Shown one piece after another: positions 1 to 7,739 of a DNA stretch of 64,000 bases; the stretch's first letter is position 1, and every line of letters begins with the position of its first letter. Below the pieces are notes generated by a model that was not told the DNA's origin, searched no databases, and saw nothing but the letters and a program-made list of their open reading frames with translations. Both the position numbers and the translations under genes were made by a program. Source of the DNA: Candidatus Rokuibacteriota bacterium (GTDB taxonomy: Bacteria > Methylomirabilota > Methylomirabilia > Rokubacteriales > CSP1-6); the NCBI GenBank assembly GCA_016200085.1, contig JACQFL010000046.1, positions 1-64,000 of the forward strand, in the 5' to 3' direction.

Positions 1-361
1 CGAGCTGCTGTCAACATTTCCCTGTGAGCAGCGGTGCGGGATGACGGCCCCGGCCGGTGCGTTCCTGCACGCCTTGCCGGAGGCCCTTGCTGGAAAACTA
101 AGAACTTACCCGATCATTTTTGCGCCGGAAAGTAGCTAGGATTCCTCGTCTACCGGCGCAGCCAGTCGCCGCTGCGCTGCCACCAGTCGCTCAGTTGATC
201 GCCGATCCCGCCGTGCTCCTCGCACGGCGGCGGCTCCGTCGCGGCGAGAACGGTCTCGCGGACGGGGCAGACTGCCGGCTACGCGTTCCGGGCCGGCGAG
301 GGTAAACGCTTTCCGCGTTCTCGCACCACCGCCGGGCCCCGGCCGGGCTCAGCAAGGGTGT
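1..361. other. Leading stretch with no supported gene
   Basis: I see no convincing coding region here. The open frames are short and lack a recognisable product or ribosome binding site. A less GC-rich patch near positions 85-125 breaks the otherwise high GC and may hold regulatory sequence, but no promoter can be assigned with confidence. The stretch just before 374 has a weak -10-like hexamer (TACTCT, 362-367). Confidence 0.4.
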
Positions 362-373
362 TACTCTAGCGCC

Positions 374-844
374 ATGTTCGACATCGGCCTGCAGGAGATG
401 CTCGTCATCGGCGTCATCGCGCTGCTGGTGTTCGGGCCGAGCAAGCTCCCCGAGCTGGGCCGGATGTTCGGCCGCGCGATGCGGGAGTTCCGGCGCGCCA
501 GCGACGAGTTCCGCTCGACGGTGGAGACGAATCTCCAGATCAACGAGCCCGAGCCCCAGCCGGCACCGTCGGAGCTCACGAGCGCCCGGGCGGCGTCGGA
601 GCCCGCGGCCGTCGCCGCGCCGGTCGAGGCGGCCAGCGGCGCCGAAGTGGAGGGGGGCGCGGCGCCGCCGCCCGCTGAGCCGTTCTGCGCGCGCCGCGGC
701 GCCCGCCTCTTCCACCGGAGCGAGTGCGGGTGGGCCAAGGGCATGCCCGAGATGGACCGCGTCTACCTCAAGCGCGTGACCGACGCCAAGGATCAGGGCT
801 TCATGGAGTGCCCCGTCTGCGAGCCTTGGGAGTCCGCCTCGTAA
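374..844 (+). CDS. Tat translocase TatA/TatB-type protein with C-terminal Cys/His (Ada-like) domain
   Basis: Residues 1-50 show a Tat component: an N-terminus MFDIG with Glu8 as in TatB, one membrane helix (about 8-20), the hinge [11 protein letters not shown] and an amphipathic helix. TatA/B subunits insert in the inner membrane and help export folded twin-arginine proteins. Residues 55-102 are a Pro/Ala/Glu-rich linker. Residues 103-152 carry Cys105, His114, Cys118, Cys146 and Cys149 in the order F-H-R-x-x-C then a C-x-x-C, which resembles the zinc-binding fold of Ada-type proteins. That C-terminal domain is not part of ordinary TatA/B. No tatC is nearby. The ATG at 374 follows a -10-like TACTCT by 6 nt and has no clear Shine-Dalgarno. 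The N-terminal call is secure; the role of the C-terminal domain is inference. Confidence 0.85.
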   Translation: MFDIGLQEMLVIGVIALLVFGPSKLPELGRMFGRAMREFRRASDEFRSTVETNLQINEPEPQPAPSELTSARAASEPAAVAAPVEAASGAEVEGGAAPPPAEPFCARRGARLFHRSECGWAKGMPEMDRVYLKRVTDAKDQGFMECPVCEPWESAS

Positions 845-848
845 AAGC

Positions 849-884
849 TTGACTCCTCAACGGGTGTTGAGTAATATGGCGGGC
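849..884 (+). promoter_or_regulatory. lexA promoter with an SOS-box-like palindrome in its spacer
   Basis: A -35 TTGACT (849-854) and a -10 TAATAT (872-877) are separated by 17 nt. The spacer contains the palindrome CTCAAC-GGGT-GTTGAG (856-871). LexA repressors bind palindromes in their own promoters, so this is the likely autoregulatory operator. It differs from the CTGT-N8-ACAG box of E. coli and the CGAAC-N4-GTTCG box of Bacillus. The expected transcription start falls at or next to the ATG at 885. Confidence 0.75.
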
Positions 885-1520
885 ATGCAAGAGCTCACTG
901 CTCGCCAGCTCGAGATCCTGGGCTTCATGCGATCGTTCACCAGCCGTCACGGCGTGCCGCCGACCGTGCGGGAGATCGGTGAGAAGTTCCGCATGACCCC
1001 GCGCGCGGCCTTCGATCACCTGAAGGCGCTCGAGCGGAAGGGCGCGCTGCAGCGACGTGCGAGCGGGCGCCGGACCTCGCGAGCCTTGACGCCGACCGAG
1101 GGCGTCGGTGCGCCGGCGTGGCGGCCCATCCCGATCCTCGGCCGCATCGCCGCCGGCCAGCCCATCCTGGCCGAGGAGAACCGTGAGGGCGATCTGCCCA
1201 TCGCGCCGAGCGCGGTGCCAGGCGGCGACGAGCTCTTCGCCCTCCGCGTGCGCGGCGACAGCATGATCGGTGCGCACATCTGCGAGGGCGATCTCGTGCT
1301 CGTACGCCGGCAGCAGAGCGCCGAGACGAACGACATCGTGGTGGCGATGATCGAGTCCGACGGCGGTGACGCCGAGGCCACCGTCAAGCGATTCCAGCGC
1401 GACGGCGAGCGCGTGGTGCTGAAACCCGAAAACCCTTCGATGACACCCATCGTCGTCGACCCCCGTACGCGGCCCGTCCGGATCATCGGCAAGGTCGTCG
1501 GGCTGCTGCGGGGCTTCTGA
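885..1520 (+). CDS. lexA: LexA repressor, SOS regulator with self-cleaving peptidase
   Basis: LexA represses DNA-damage genes and cleaves itself when RecA is activated. Residues 1-65 form the winged helix-turn-helix (start MQELTARQLEILGF, like the MKALTARQQEV of E. coli). Residues 84-205 form the S24 peptidase: scissile Ala90-Gly91 in RIAAGQP, nucleophile Ser126 in RGDSM and general base Lys168 in ATVKRF. The length of 211 aa is normal. I chose ATG 885 over the in-frame ATG 876 and TTG 849 because those lie inside the -10 and -35 elements and because 885 matches the family N-terminus. The mRNA would be almost leaderless. A small membrane-protein gene follows after 20 nt. Confidence 0.95.
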   Translation: MQELTARQLEILGFMRSFTSRHGVPPTVREIGEKFRMTPRAAFDHLKALERKGALQRRASGRRTSRALTPTEGVGAPAWRPIPILGRIAAGQPILAEENREGDLPIAPSAVPGGDELFALRVRGDSMIGAHICEGDLVLVRRQQSAETNDIVVAMIESDGGDAEATVKRFQRDGERVVLKPENPSMTPIVVDPRTRPVRIIGKVVGLLRGF

Positions 1521-1540
1521 GCAGGGAGGAGAGGACTGCC

Positions 1541-1759
1541 ATGACGTCCGCGGCCACGTACTACGGCTTCGTCGCCCATCGGCGGCGGCGGGCGATTTTT
1601 CTGAAGGCGAGGGGGGCGACCCCCCTCGGGCTCCTCCGGCTGTCCTTTCGTCCATGCGAACGCCCGCGGAGCGGTAGCGTCGTGTGCGAGGTGGCGCGCG
1701 CGTGCGCCGCGCTCGGTGGCCTGGCCCTCTGGATCGCGCTCATCGTCCTGGTTGGTTGA
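1541..1759 (+). CDS. Small putative membrane protein downstream of lexA
   Basis: This 72-aa reading frame starts with ATG after a strong Shine-Dalgarno (GGGAGGAG, 1523-1530) and lies 20 nt after lexA, so it could be cotranscribed. The first 50 residues are basic and polar; residues about 52-71 form one hydrophobic helix (LGGLALWIALIVLVG) at the very C-terminus. I recognise no family. Known SOS cell-division inhibitors such as SidA, YneA and DivS are small one-helix proteins, and yneA and divS sit beside lexA, so that role is a hypothesis only. Composition alone does not prove it is coding. Confidence 0.4.
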   Translation: MTSAATYYGFVAHRRRRAIFLKARGATPLGLLRLSFRPCERPRSGSVVCEVARACAALGGLALWIALIVLVG

Positions 1760-1800
1760 GGGTCGGGGGAGCGGTGCCGCTCCCCGCGAGGGTCAGGGAA

Positions 1801-3663
1801 TCAGGGAGCCTGCCGCTCGTAGACGCGCGCGTCGATGAAGAGGTCGAGGAGCGCACCGTCGAGCGCGCCGGCCTTGCGCTCCGCCTGGAGGATGTCCAGA
1901 GCCTGGGCCGGCGCGATGGCCTTCTTGTACGGCCGATCGAGCGCGGTCAGCGCGTCGTAGATGTCGGCGATGGTCATGATGCGCGAGGGGACGGCAATGG
2001 CGTCGGCCTTCCGTCCCAGCGGATAGCCGGTGCCGTTCAGCTTCTCGTGGTGCGCGCCCGCGATCTCGGGCACCCGTGAGAGCTCGCGCGTCCACGGGAT
2101 CCGCCCCAGGAAGTCGATGGTGTGGACCACGTGCGACTGGATCTCGCGGTACTCCTCCGGGGTCAGGCTCCCGCGCTTGATGGCCAGGATGGCCGCTTCC
2201 TCCGACGTGAGCACGCTCGCGCGCTCACCGTGCGGCCCTTCCACGAGTCGCTCGGCGAGCCCGGCCAGCTCCGCGGCGACGTCCTGCGGCAACACCGCGG
2301 GCTCGTTGGCCATCACCACTCGCGCGAGGTCCTCGTCCAGGGCGCCGAGCCGGGCGGCGAGCTCCTTGTCGAGCGCGGCCACCCACGGCGCCCAGTCGTG
2401 CGGGCCGGCCTCGAGGGTGCGCTGGAGCCGGCGCTCCGTGTACGCCAGCTCGAGCCCGCGCTTGAGGTAGGCGACGCGCTGGCGGATGCGCTCGAGCTCG
2501 AACGGCATGAGCTTCTTGGCCTTGACGAGCACGTGCTCGCGCACCCCCACCTTGCCGAAGTCGTGCAGGAGCGCGGCGTACCGGAGCTCGCGCATCTCGT
2601 CCCCGGCGAAGCGCACCTCGCGCAGCGGCCCGGACTCCACGCGGTCGGCGGCGGCGGCCAGCCCCACGCAGAGGTCGGCCACGCGGAACGAGTGGCCGGA
2701 CGTCGTCGGGTCGCGCGACTCGATGGCGGTGACCGCCGCGGTGACGAAGCCCTCGAAGAGCCGCCGGATGCTCTCGTACAGCCGGCTGTTGTCGACGGCC
2801 ACCGCCGCCTGCGAGGCCAGCGAGCCGGCCAGCTTCACGAAGCGGTCACTGAAGGGCCGGGTGTGGAGCTCGATCTCGTCGCGGTGGCGGAAGCGCCCGC
2901 GGAAGTCCGGCTTGCAGTTGATGAACTGGAGCACGCCGATCGTCTCGTCCTTCGGCGTCTTCATCGGCACCACCAGCATCGACTTGGTGCGGTAGCCGGT
3001 CTGCTCGTCGAAGGCGCGGTTGATCCGGTAGGGGGCGTGCGCGGGCGGAGTGTAGGCGTCCGGAAGGTTGAGGATCTCACCCGTGAGCGCCACGTGGCCC
3101 GACACGCTCTGGCTCGTGAGGGGCAGCCGCGCGGAGTGGAACGCGATGTCGATGGTGTCGTTCTGGGCCAGCGCGAAGCGCAGGTGCTGGCCGTCGGCAT
3201 CCTCCTCCACGAGGTAGATCGAGCCCGCGTCGCTGCGCGTGATCGCGCGCCCCTTGGTGAGGATGGCCGCGAGCAGGCGGTCGAGATCGCGCTCCGCCGA
3301 GAGGCTGATCCCGATGTCGTTCAGGTCCTCGAGCTCGCGGGCCAGGCGCCGGATCTCGTCCGCCTCCTCCAGATCCACGAAGGCGTTGTCCACGGCGCGC
3401 GCGAGCATCTCGCGGCCGACGGTGGCGGGGAGCACCGCGTACCAGTGGGCGGGCCACGGGCCCGCGTCGTGCGGCGAGACCAGCGCGATCACGCGCACCC
3501 CGGCGCTCGCGCCGGGCGCCGCGTGCGAGTCGACCAGGACGACGGCGTGGCCGTCCGGCGGGGCAGCGCCGGCCGGGAGCTCGGCCACGGCGTGGGTGCC
3601 GGCGAGGAGGGAGGCGGCGGCCGCCGCCGCGCGCGACCCTGCGGGATACAGGACGCGACGCAT
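1801..3663 (-). CDS. GAF domain and HD-GYP domain protein, probable cyclic-di-GMP phosphodiesterase
   Basis: HD-GYP proteins hydrolyse cyclic di-GMP. From the ATG at 3663 the N-terminal 100 residues look like a degenerate receiver-type or sensory region. A GAF domain follows (about 110-290, with ITRSDAGSIYLV and KSMLVVPMKTP). The C-terminal half has HDFGK near residue 366 and the signature HHEKLNGTGYP near residues 538-548. A helical insertion of about 130 residues separates HDFGK from the GYP part, longer than usual. The in-frame upstream ATG at 3699 is unlikely because it would overlap the start of the divergent ligase gene. The two start codons are only 20 nt apart, so the promoters must overlap the coding sequences. 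Confidence 0.88.
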   Translation of the reverse strand: MRRVLYPAGSRAAAAAASLLAGTHAVAELPAGAAPPDGHAVVLVDSHAAPGASAGVRVIALVSPHDAGPWPAHWYAVLPATVGREMLARAVDNAFVDLEEADEIRRLARELEDLNDIGISLSAERDLDRLLAAILTKGRAITRSDAGSIYLVEEDADGQHLRFALAQNDTIDIAFHSARLPLTSQSVSGHVALTGEILNLPDAYTPPAHAPYRINRAFDEQTGYRTKSMLVVPMKTPKDETIGVLQFINCKPDFRGRFRHRDEIELHTRPFSDRFVKLAGSLASQAAVAVDNSRLYESIRRLFEGFVTAAVTAIESRDPTTSGHSFRVADLCVGLAAAADRVESGPLREVRFAGDEMRELRYAALLHDFGKVGVREHVLVKAKKLMPFELERIRQRVAYLKRGLELAYTERRLQRTLEAGPHDWAPWVAALDKELAARLGALDEDLARVVMANEPAVLPQDVAAELAGLAERLVEGPHGERASVLTSEEAAILAIKRGSLTPEEYREIQSHVVHTIDFLGRIPWTRELSRVPEIAGAHHEKLNGTGYPLGRKADAIAVPSRIMTIADIYDALTALDRPYKKAIAPAQALDILQAERKAGALDGALLDLFIDARVYERQAP

Positions 3664-3683
3664 CGGCCAAGGATAATGGGGGC

Positions 3684-5243
3684 ATGGCGACTCTCGCAAG
3701 CCTCGTCGATCTGAGCGACCGCCTCGCCGCGACGGCCGGCCGGCTCGAGAAGCGGCGGCTCGTCGCCGAATACCTGAAAATGCTGGCGCCCGAGGACGTG
3801 CCGATCGCCACGCTGTTCCTGACGGGCCGTGCCTTCCCGCCCTCAGATCCGCGCACCCTCAACGTCCGGAGCCTGCCGGCCGCGCCCTCCGCCCCGGGCG
3901 AGCCGCCGCTGACGCTCGTGGACGTCGCGATGGCGTTCGCCGAGGTGGCGGAGGCCTCCGGTGCGGGGGCCCGGCGTGCGCGGGAGGCGCGCCTGGCCGC
4001 CCTCGCCGCCCGCGCGACGCCCGGCGAGCACGCCCTGGTCGACCGCATCATCGCGGGCGAGCTGAGGACCGGCGTCTCGGACGGCCTCGTCCTCGAGTCG
4101 ATCGCCCAGGCGGCCGGGGCGGACCTCGCGCTCGTCCGTCGCGCCGCCCTGTTCCTGGGCGATCTCTCCGCGGTGGCGCCTCTGGCCCTCACCGGCGGCG
4201 CGGCGGCGCTGGCCGGGGTGGCGCCGCGGCTCTTCGTGCCGCTGCTGCCCATGCTCGCCGAGATCGGCACAGGCTTCGAGGATGTGCTCTCCGCCCACGG
4301 CGGCGCCTCCGCGCTCGAGTACAAGTACGACGGCGCGCGCATCCAGCTCCACGCCGACGCCGATCGAGTGGCGATCTGGAGCCGGCGGCTGTCCGACGTC
4401 ACGCGAAGCCTGCCCGACGTCGTGGCCATCGCGCGCCGTGATCTCGGGCGGCTGCCCGTGATTCTCGACGGCGAGGTGGTCGCCCTCGACGCGGCGGGAC
4501 GGCCGCTGCCGTTCCAGGAGCTGATGCGGCGGTTCCGCCGCGTGCACGGGGTCGAGGCGCTGGCCGGTGAGATGCCGCTGGCGCTCCATTTCTTCGACTG
4601 CCTCCTCGTCGAGGGCCGCTCGCTGATCGACGCACCCTGCATAGAGCGGTGGGAGGCGCTCGCCTCCGTCACGGGCGGGCGCTACCTCGCGGAGCACGCC
4701 GTGATCGATTCCGTCGACGCCGCGCAGGCCTTCCAGGCGCGGGCGCTCGCCGCCGGCCACGAGGGCGTGATGGCGAAGGACCTCGCGAGCGCCTACGAGC
4801 CCGGCGGGCGCGGCAAGCGATGGCTCAAGATCAAGGCGGCCGAGACCGTCGACTGCGTGGTGATCGCAGCCGATCGCGGCTCGGGCCGCCGGATGGGCTG
4901 GCTGTCCAACTACCACCTCGCCGTCCGGGACGGCGAGGGGTTCGCCCCGGTGGGCAAGACGTTCAAGGGGCTCACCGATCGCGAGTTCGCGTGGATGACC
5001 GCGCGGCTGGGCGCGCTCGCCCTCGCCGACGACGGCTACACCGTGACCGTGCGCCCCCAGGTCGTGGTCGAGGTCGACTACAACGAGATCCAGAAGAGCC
5101 CCCGCTACCCTTCGGGGCTCGCGCTCCGCTTCGCGCGCATCGCGCGCATCCGCGAGGACAAGTCGCCCGCCCAGGCGACCACGCTCGAGGAGCTGCGCGC
5201 GCTCTACGAGCGCCAGTTCACGACCAAGGGGCGAGCCGTGTAG
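3684..5243 (+). CDS. lig: ATP-dependent DNA ligase
   Basis: The enzyme seals nicks with ATP through a lysyl-AMP intermediate. Residues 1-180 form the ligase N-terminal DNA-binding domain. Motif I is KYDGAR with Lys214; motif III is around FFDCLL; motif IV is EGVMAKD near 360; motif V is KRWLKIK near 378; an OB-fold follows to residue 519. This layout matches archaeal-type and LigB-type ligases found as extra ligases in some bacteria. A GATAAT hexamer (3672-3677) lies 6 nt before the ATG and no Shine-Dalgarno is evident, so translation may be leaderless. No Ku or other end-joining gene is in view. A KaiC-like ATPase gene follows after 11 nt. Confidence 0.93.
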   Translation: MATLASLVDLSDRLAATAGRLEKRRLVAEYLKMLAPEDVPIATLFLTGRAFPPSDPRTLNVRSLPAAPSAPGEPPLTLVDVAMAFAEVAEASGAGARRAREARLAALAARATPGEHALVDRIIAGELRTGVSDGLVLESIAQAAGADLALVRRAALFLGDLSAVAPLALTGGAAALAGVAPRLFVPLLPMLAEIGTGFEDVLSAHGGASALEYKYDGARIQLHADADRVAIWSRRLSDVTRSLPDVVAIARRDLGRLPVILDGEVVALDAAGRPLPFQELMRRFRRVHGVEALAGEMPLALHFFDCLLVEGRSLIDAPCIERWEALASVTGGRYLAEHAVIDSVDAAQAFQARALAAGHEGVMAKDLASAYEPGGRGKRWLKIKAAETVDCVVIAADRGSGRRMGWLSNYHLAVRDGEGFAPVGKTFKGLTDREFAWMTARLGALALADDGYTVTVRPQVVVEVDYNEIQKSPRYPSGLALRFARIARIREDKSPAQATTLEELRALYERQFTTKGRAV

Positions 5244-5254
5244 AATCGCCCCTC

Positions 5255-6151
5255 GTGACCGCGCGCGTCTCGACCGGCCTGGCCAAGCTCGACAACATGC
5301 TCGGCGGCGGCCTCCTGCCCGGCACCCTCACCGTGGTCTACGGCGCGACGGGCATCGGCAAGACCCACCTCGGCCTGACTGTCGCCGATCACGGGCACGT
5401 CGCCGACGGCGCGCGCGGGGTGGTGCTCGACATGAACGGCCGCGGCGACTCCCAGCAGCACGACGAGTACGCGGCGCGGCTGTTCGGCTGGGCCCTGCGC
5501 CCGTGGACCCACACGGTCACGCCGATGGCCGAACCCTATCCCCCCGAGGCGGAGATGGCCGCGCACTACTCGAACGCGCTGCGCTGGGTGGGCCGCGTGC
5601 GCGACTACCAGGTGCCCACGCCCGACGGCGGCGTCGAGTTCGACTGGAGCTGGAAGGCGGCGTACAGCCACGCGCTCTACACGGTGCGCCCGTTCCTCTA
5701 CTTCCACTTCGCCGCGGGCGCGCGGCGGGTGGTGGTGGACGGCGTCGAGCCCATGGACTCCCCCGCCGACTCGATCCAGTTCTTCATGTTCGACGAGCTC
5801 TACCGCAAGGTGATCCACCGTGACGCGGAGACGCTCGGCATGGAGATCTGCCTGCCCGTGTGGCGGCACCGCGCGTTCATCGACGCGCACCGCTACGATC
5901 ACGCGCAGATCACGACGGTGCTGCTCGTGACGACGGAGGAAACGCGGCTCGAGGACCTCCTCGCGCGCAAGGTCGCCACCGGCGACGTGGGCGCCACCGC
6001 GAACACCATCGTGGTGCTGGGCAGTGAGCGCGTGGGCAATCGCCTCGCCCGCATGCTCTGCGTGGTGAAGCACCGGGGCGGCGCCATGAGCGACGAGATC
6101 GTCGAGTTCCGCGTCGGGCCCCAGGGAGTTACCTTCGAAGGGGGCCGATAG
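5255..6151 (+). CDS. RecA-superfamily (KaiC/RadA-like) ATPase
   Basis: A single RecA-fold ATPase domain of 298 aa. It begins VSTGLAKLDNMLGGGLLPG, the usual KaiC/RadA opening, followed by Walker A GATGIGKT (residues 30-37) and a Walker B-like strand RRVVVDGVEP near 165. No second ATPase domain and no Lon-like C-terminus are present, so it is neither a full KaiC nor RadA. The start is GTG 5255; the frame stays open upstream inside the ligase gene, but a TAGAAT hexamer (5241-5246) lies 8 nt ahead of this GTG and the family N-terminus begins here. Its position after a DNA ligase suggests a DNA-related or signalling role, which is inference. Confidence 0.8.
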   Translation: MTARVSTGLAKLDNMLGGGLLPGTLTVVYGATGIGKTHLGLTVADHGHVADGARGVVLDMNGRGDSQQHDEYAARLFGWALRPWTHTVTPMAEPYPPEAEMAAHYSNALRWVGRVRDYQVPTPDGGVEFDWSWKAAYSHALYTVRPFLYFHFAAGARRVVVDGVEPMDSPADSIQFFMFDELYRKVIHRDAETLGMEICLPVWRHRAFIDAHRYDHAQITTVLLVTTEETRLEDLLARKVATGDVGATANTIVVLGSERVGNRLARMLCVVKHRGGAMSDEIVEFRVGPQGVTFEGGR

Positions 6152-6154
6152 TTC

Positions 6155-6185
6155 CTCGGGGGGGGCCTCGACGGCCCCCTCCGAG
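6155..6185 (+). terminator. GC-rich hairpin after the KaiC-like gene
   Basis: An inverted repeat CTCGG...GGGGGCC, loop TCGAC, GGCCCCC...CCGAG starts four bases after the stop codon. It could end transcription, but it has no T-tract, so it may only be an mRNA 3'-end stabiliser or a Rho-assisted site. Confidence 0.45.
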
Positions 6186-6252
6186 CCGCCCCCACCGAAT
6201 CGGATTGCGCCGGCGGGGCCGGCGCGCGAACATCGCCAGGAGCTGATCGAGC

Positions 6253-7689
6253 GTGGCCGAGTTCTTTCTCCGGAGCCTGACAGTCTCTCAGGTCATGCTG
6301 TTGCGCGCGGCCCGTGCGGCGGCGGGGCGGGGGGTCGAGGTGGCGCTCGTGGGCGGGGTTGTCCGCAACGCGCTGCTGGGGCGCGGGTCGGTCGACGTGG
6401 ATGTCGCGGTTCCGCGGGGGGCGGTGGAGCTGGCGCGGCGGGTGGCGGACCGGACGGGCGGCGCGTTCGTGTTGCTCGACGAGGGCCGGGGCACGGCGCG
6501 CGTCGTCCTCGGCGGTCATCGCCTCGACGTGGCCGACTTCCGGGCCCCGGATCTCGCGGGGGATCTGGGCGCGCGTGACTTCACGGTGGACGCCCTCGCG
6601 GTTGCGCTCCGCCCGCTGCTCCGCGCCGGCCGCGCTCCGATCGTCGACCCGCTGGGAGGCCTCCGGGATCTCCGCGCGCGGCGGCTTCGCCTGACGGGCC
6701 CCGGCGCGCTCGCCGACGATCCCGTGCGCGGGCTGCGCGGCGCGCGCCTGGCCTCGTCGCTCGGGTTCGGGCTGGCGCGGGCGAGCGCGCGCGCCATCCG
6801 GGCGGGGGCGTCGTCCCTCGGGCGCGTCGCTGCCGAGCGCATGCGCGACGAGTTGACCGCCATGCTTGCCCTGCCGTCCTCCGCGGGCGCGTTGCGTCTG
6901 GCCGACCGGCTCGGGCTGCTCGAGGTCGTGCTGCCGGAGATCGGGCCGATGCGCAGGACGGCCCAGCCCGCGCCGCATCGCTTCGACGTCCTCGAGCATT
7001 CGCTGCGCGCGGTGGCCGGCGCCGACCGCGTGCTCGGCCAGCTCGGTGCGCTGGCGCCGTTCGGCGAGGATCTCGCGCGCCACTTCTCCGAGACCCTCGG
7101 GGGCGGAATCGACCGCGGGCAGAGCCTCCGGCTGGCCGCGCTGCTGCACGACGTCGCCAAGCCCCAGACACGCCGGCGGATCGCCGGGCGTGTGCGCTTC
7201 TTCGAGCACGACGTGCGCGGGGCTGCCCGCGCCCGCGCGATCGGCGAGCGGCTGCGCTTGCCCGAGCGGGTGACCGCGGTGGTCGAGAGGCTCGTCCGCC
7301 ATCACCTGCGCCCGATGCACCTGGGCGCCGCCGCCGCCGTCACCCCCCGCGCCCGCTACCGCTTCTTTCGCGACCTCGGGGCGGAGGCCCGCGACCTCGT
7401 GGTGCTGGCCCTCGCGGATGCCGCCGCGGTGACCGGCGCCTCGCCGCTGGCGACGTGGCGGCGCGCGGCCCTGCTGCGCGACCTCATGGCAGGCTGGGCC
7501 GAGCAGCGCGAAGTGGCGGCGGCCCCGCCGCTCGTGCGCGGCGGGGACGTGATGGCGCGCTACGGTCTCGTGCCGGGGCCCGAGGTGGGCCGGCTCCTCG
7601 CCCGCGCGCGCGAGGCCCAGGCCCTCGGGCGGGTGCGCACGCGCGAGGAGGCCCTCGCGTACCTTGACTCCGTGCGTGCCGGCTCCTAG
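6253..7689 (+). CDS. CCA-adding/poly(A)-polymerase-type tRNA nucleotidyltransferase with HD domain
   Basis: Class II nucleotidyltransferase of 478 aa. The head has LVGGVVRNALLG (32-43) and the metal-binding pair in VDVDV (Asp48, Asp50). The RNA-binding neck covers about 120-250. An HD phosphohydrolase domain follows (LLHDVAKP near 298, later RHHLRPMHL). Such enzymes add or repair the tRNA 3' CCA or polyadenylate RNA; sequence alone does not separate the two, and the tRNA-Gly in this window already encodes its CCA. The start is GTG 6253 with a GGAG Shine-Dalgarno about 11 nt upstream. Arg in the usual G-G-x-x-R-D is present, but the following Asp is Asn (VVRN), a small deviation. Confidence 0.88.
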   Translation: MAEFFLRSLTVSQVMLLRAARAAAGRGVEVALVGGVVRNALLGRGSVDVDVAVPRGAVELARRVADRTGGAFVLLDEGRGTARVVLGGHRLDVADFRAPDLAGDLGARDFTVDALAVALRPLLRAGRAPIVDPLGGLRDLRARRLRLTGPGALADDPVRGLRGARLASSLGFGLARASARAIRAGASSLGRVAAERMRDELTAMLALPSSAGALRLADRLGLLEVVLPEIGPMRRTAQPAPHRFDVLEHSLRAVAGADRVLGQLGALAPFGEDLARHFSETLGGGIDRGQSLRLAALLHDVAKPQTRRRIAGRVRFFEHDVRGAARARAIGERLRLPERVTAVVERLVRHHLRPMHLGAAAAVTPRARYRFFRDLGAEARDLVVLALADAAAVTGASPLATWRRAALLRDLMAGWAEQREVAAAPPLVRGGDVMARYGLVPGPEVGRLLARAREAQALGRVRTREEALAYLDSVRAGS

Positions 7690-7739
7690 AGTAGCGGCAC
7701 TTCAGCACCCCGCGACGACGATCTCGAAGGAGGCTCCCG

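Noticed and set aside
120..305. 61-codon plus-strand frame before the Tat gene
   Set aside because: Start is not ATG-supported by a ribosome binding site, composition is Arg/Ala-rich as in random GC-rich frames, and no domain is visible.
4649..5254. Long upstream extension of the KaiC-like gene
   Set aside because: It lies within the ligase gene in another frame and reads as Arg/Ala-rich filler; the conserved protein begins at GTG 5255.
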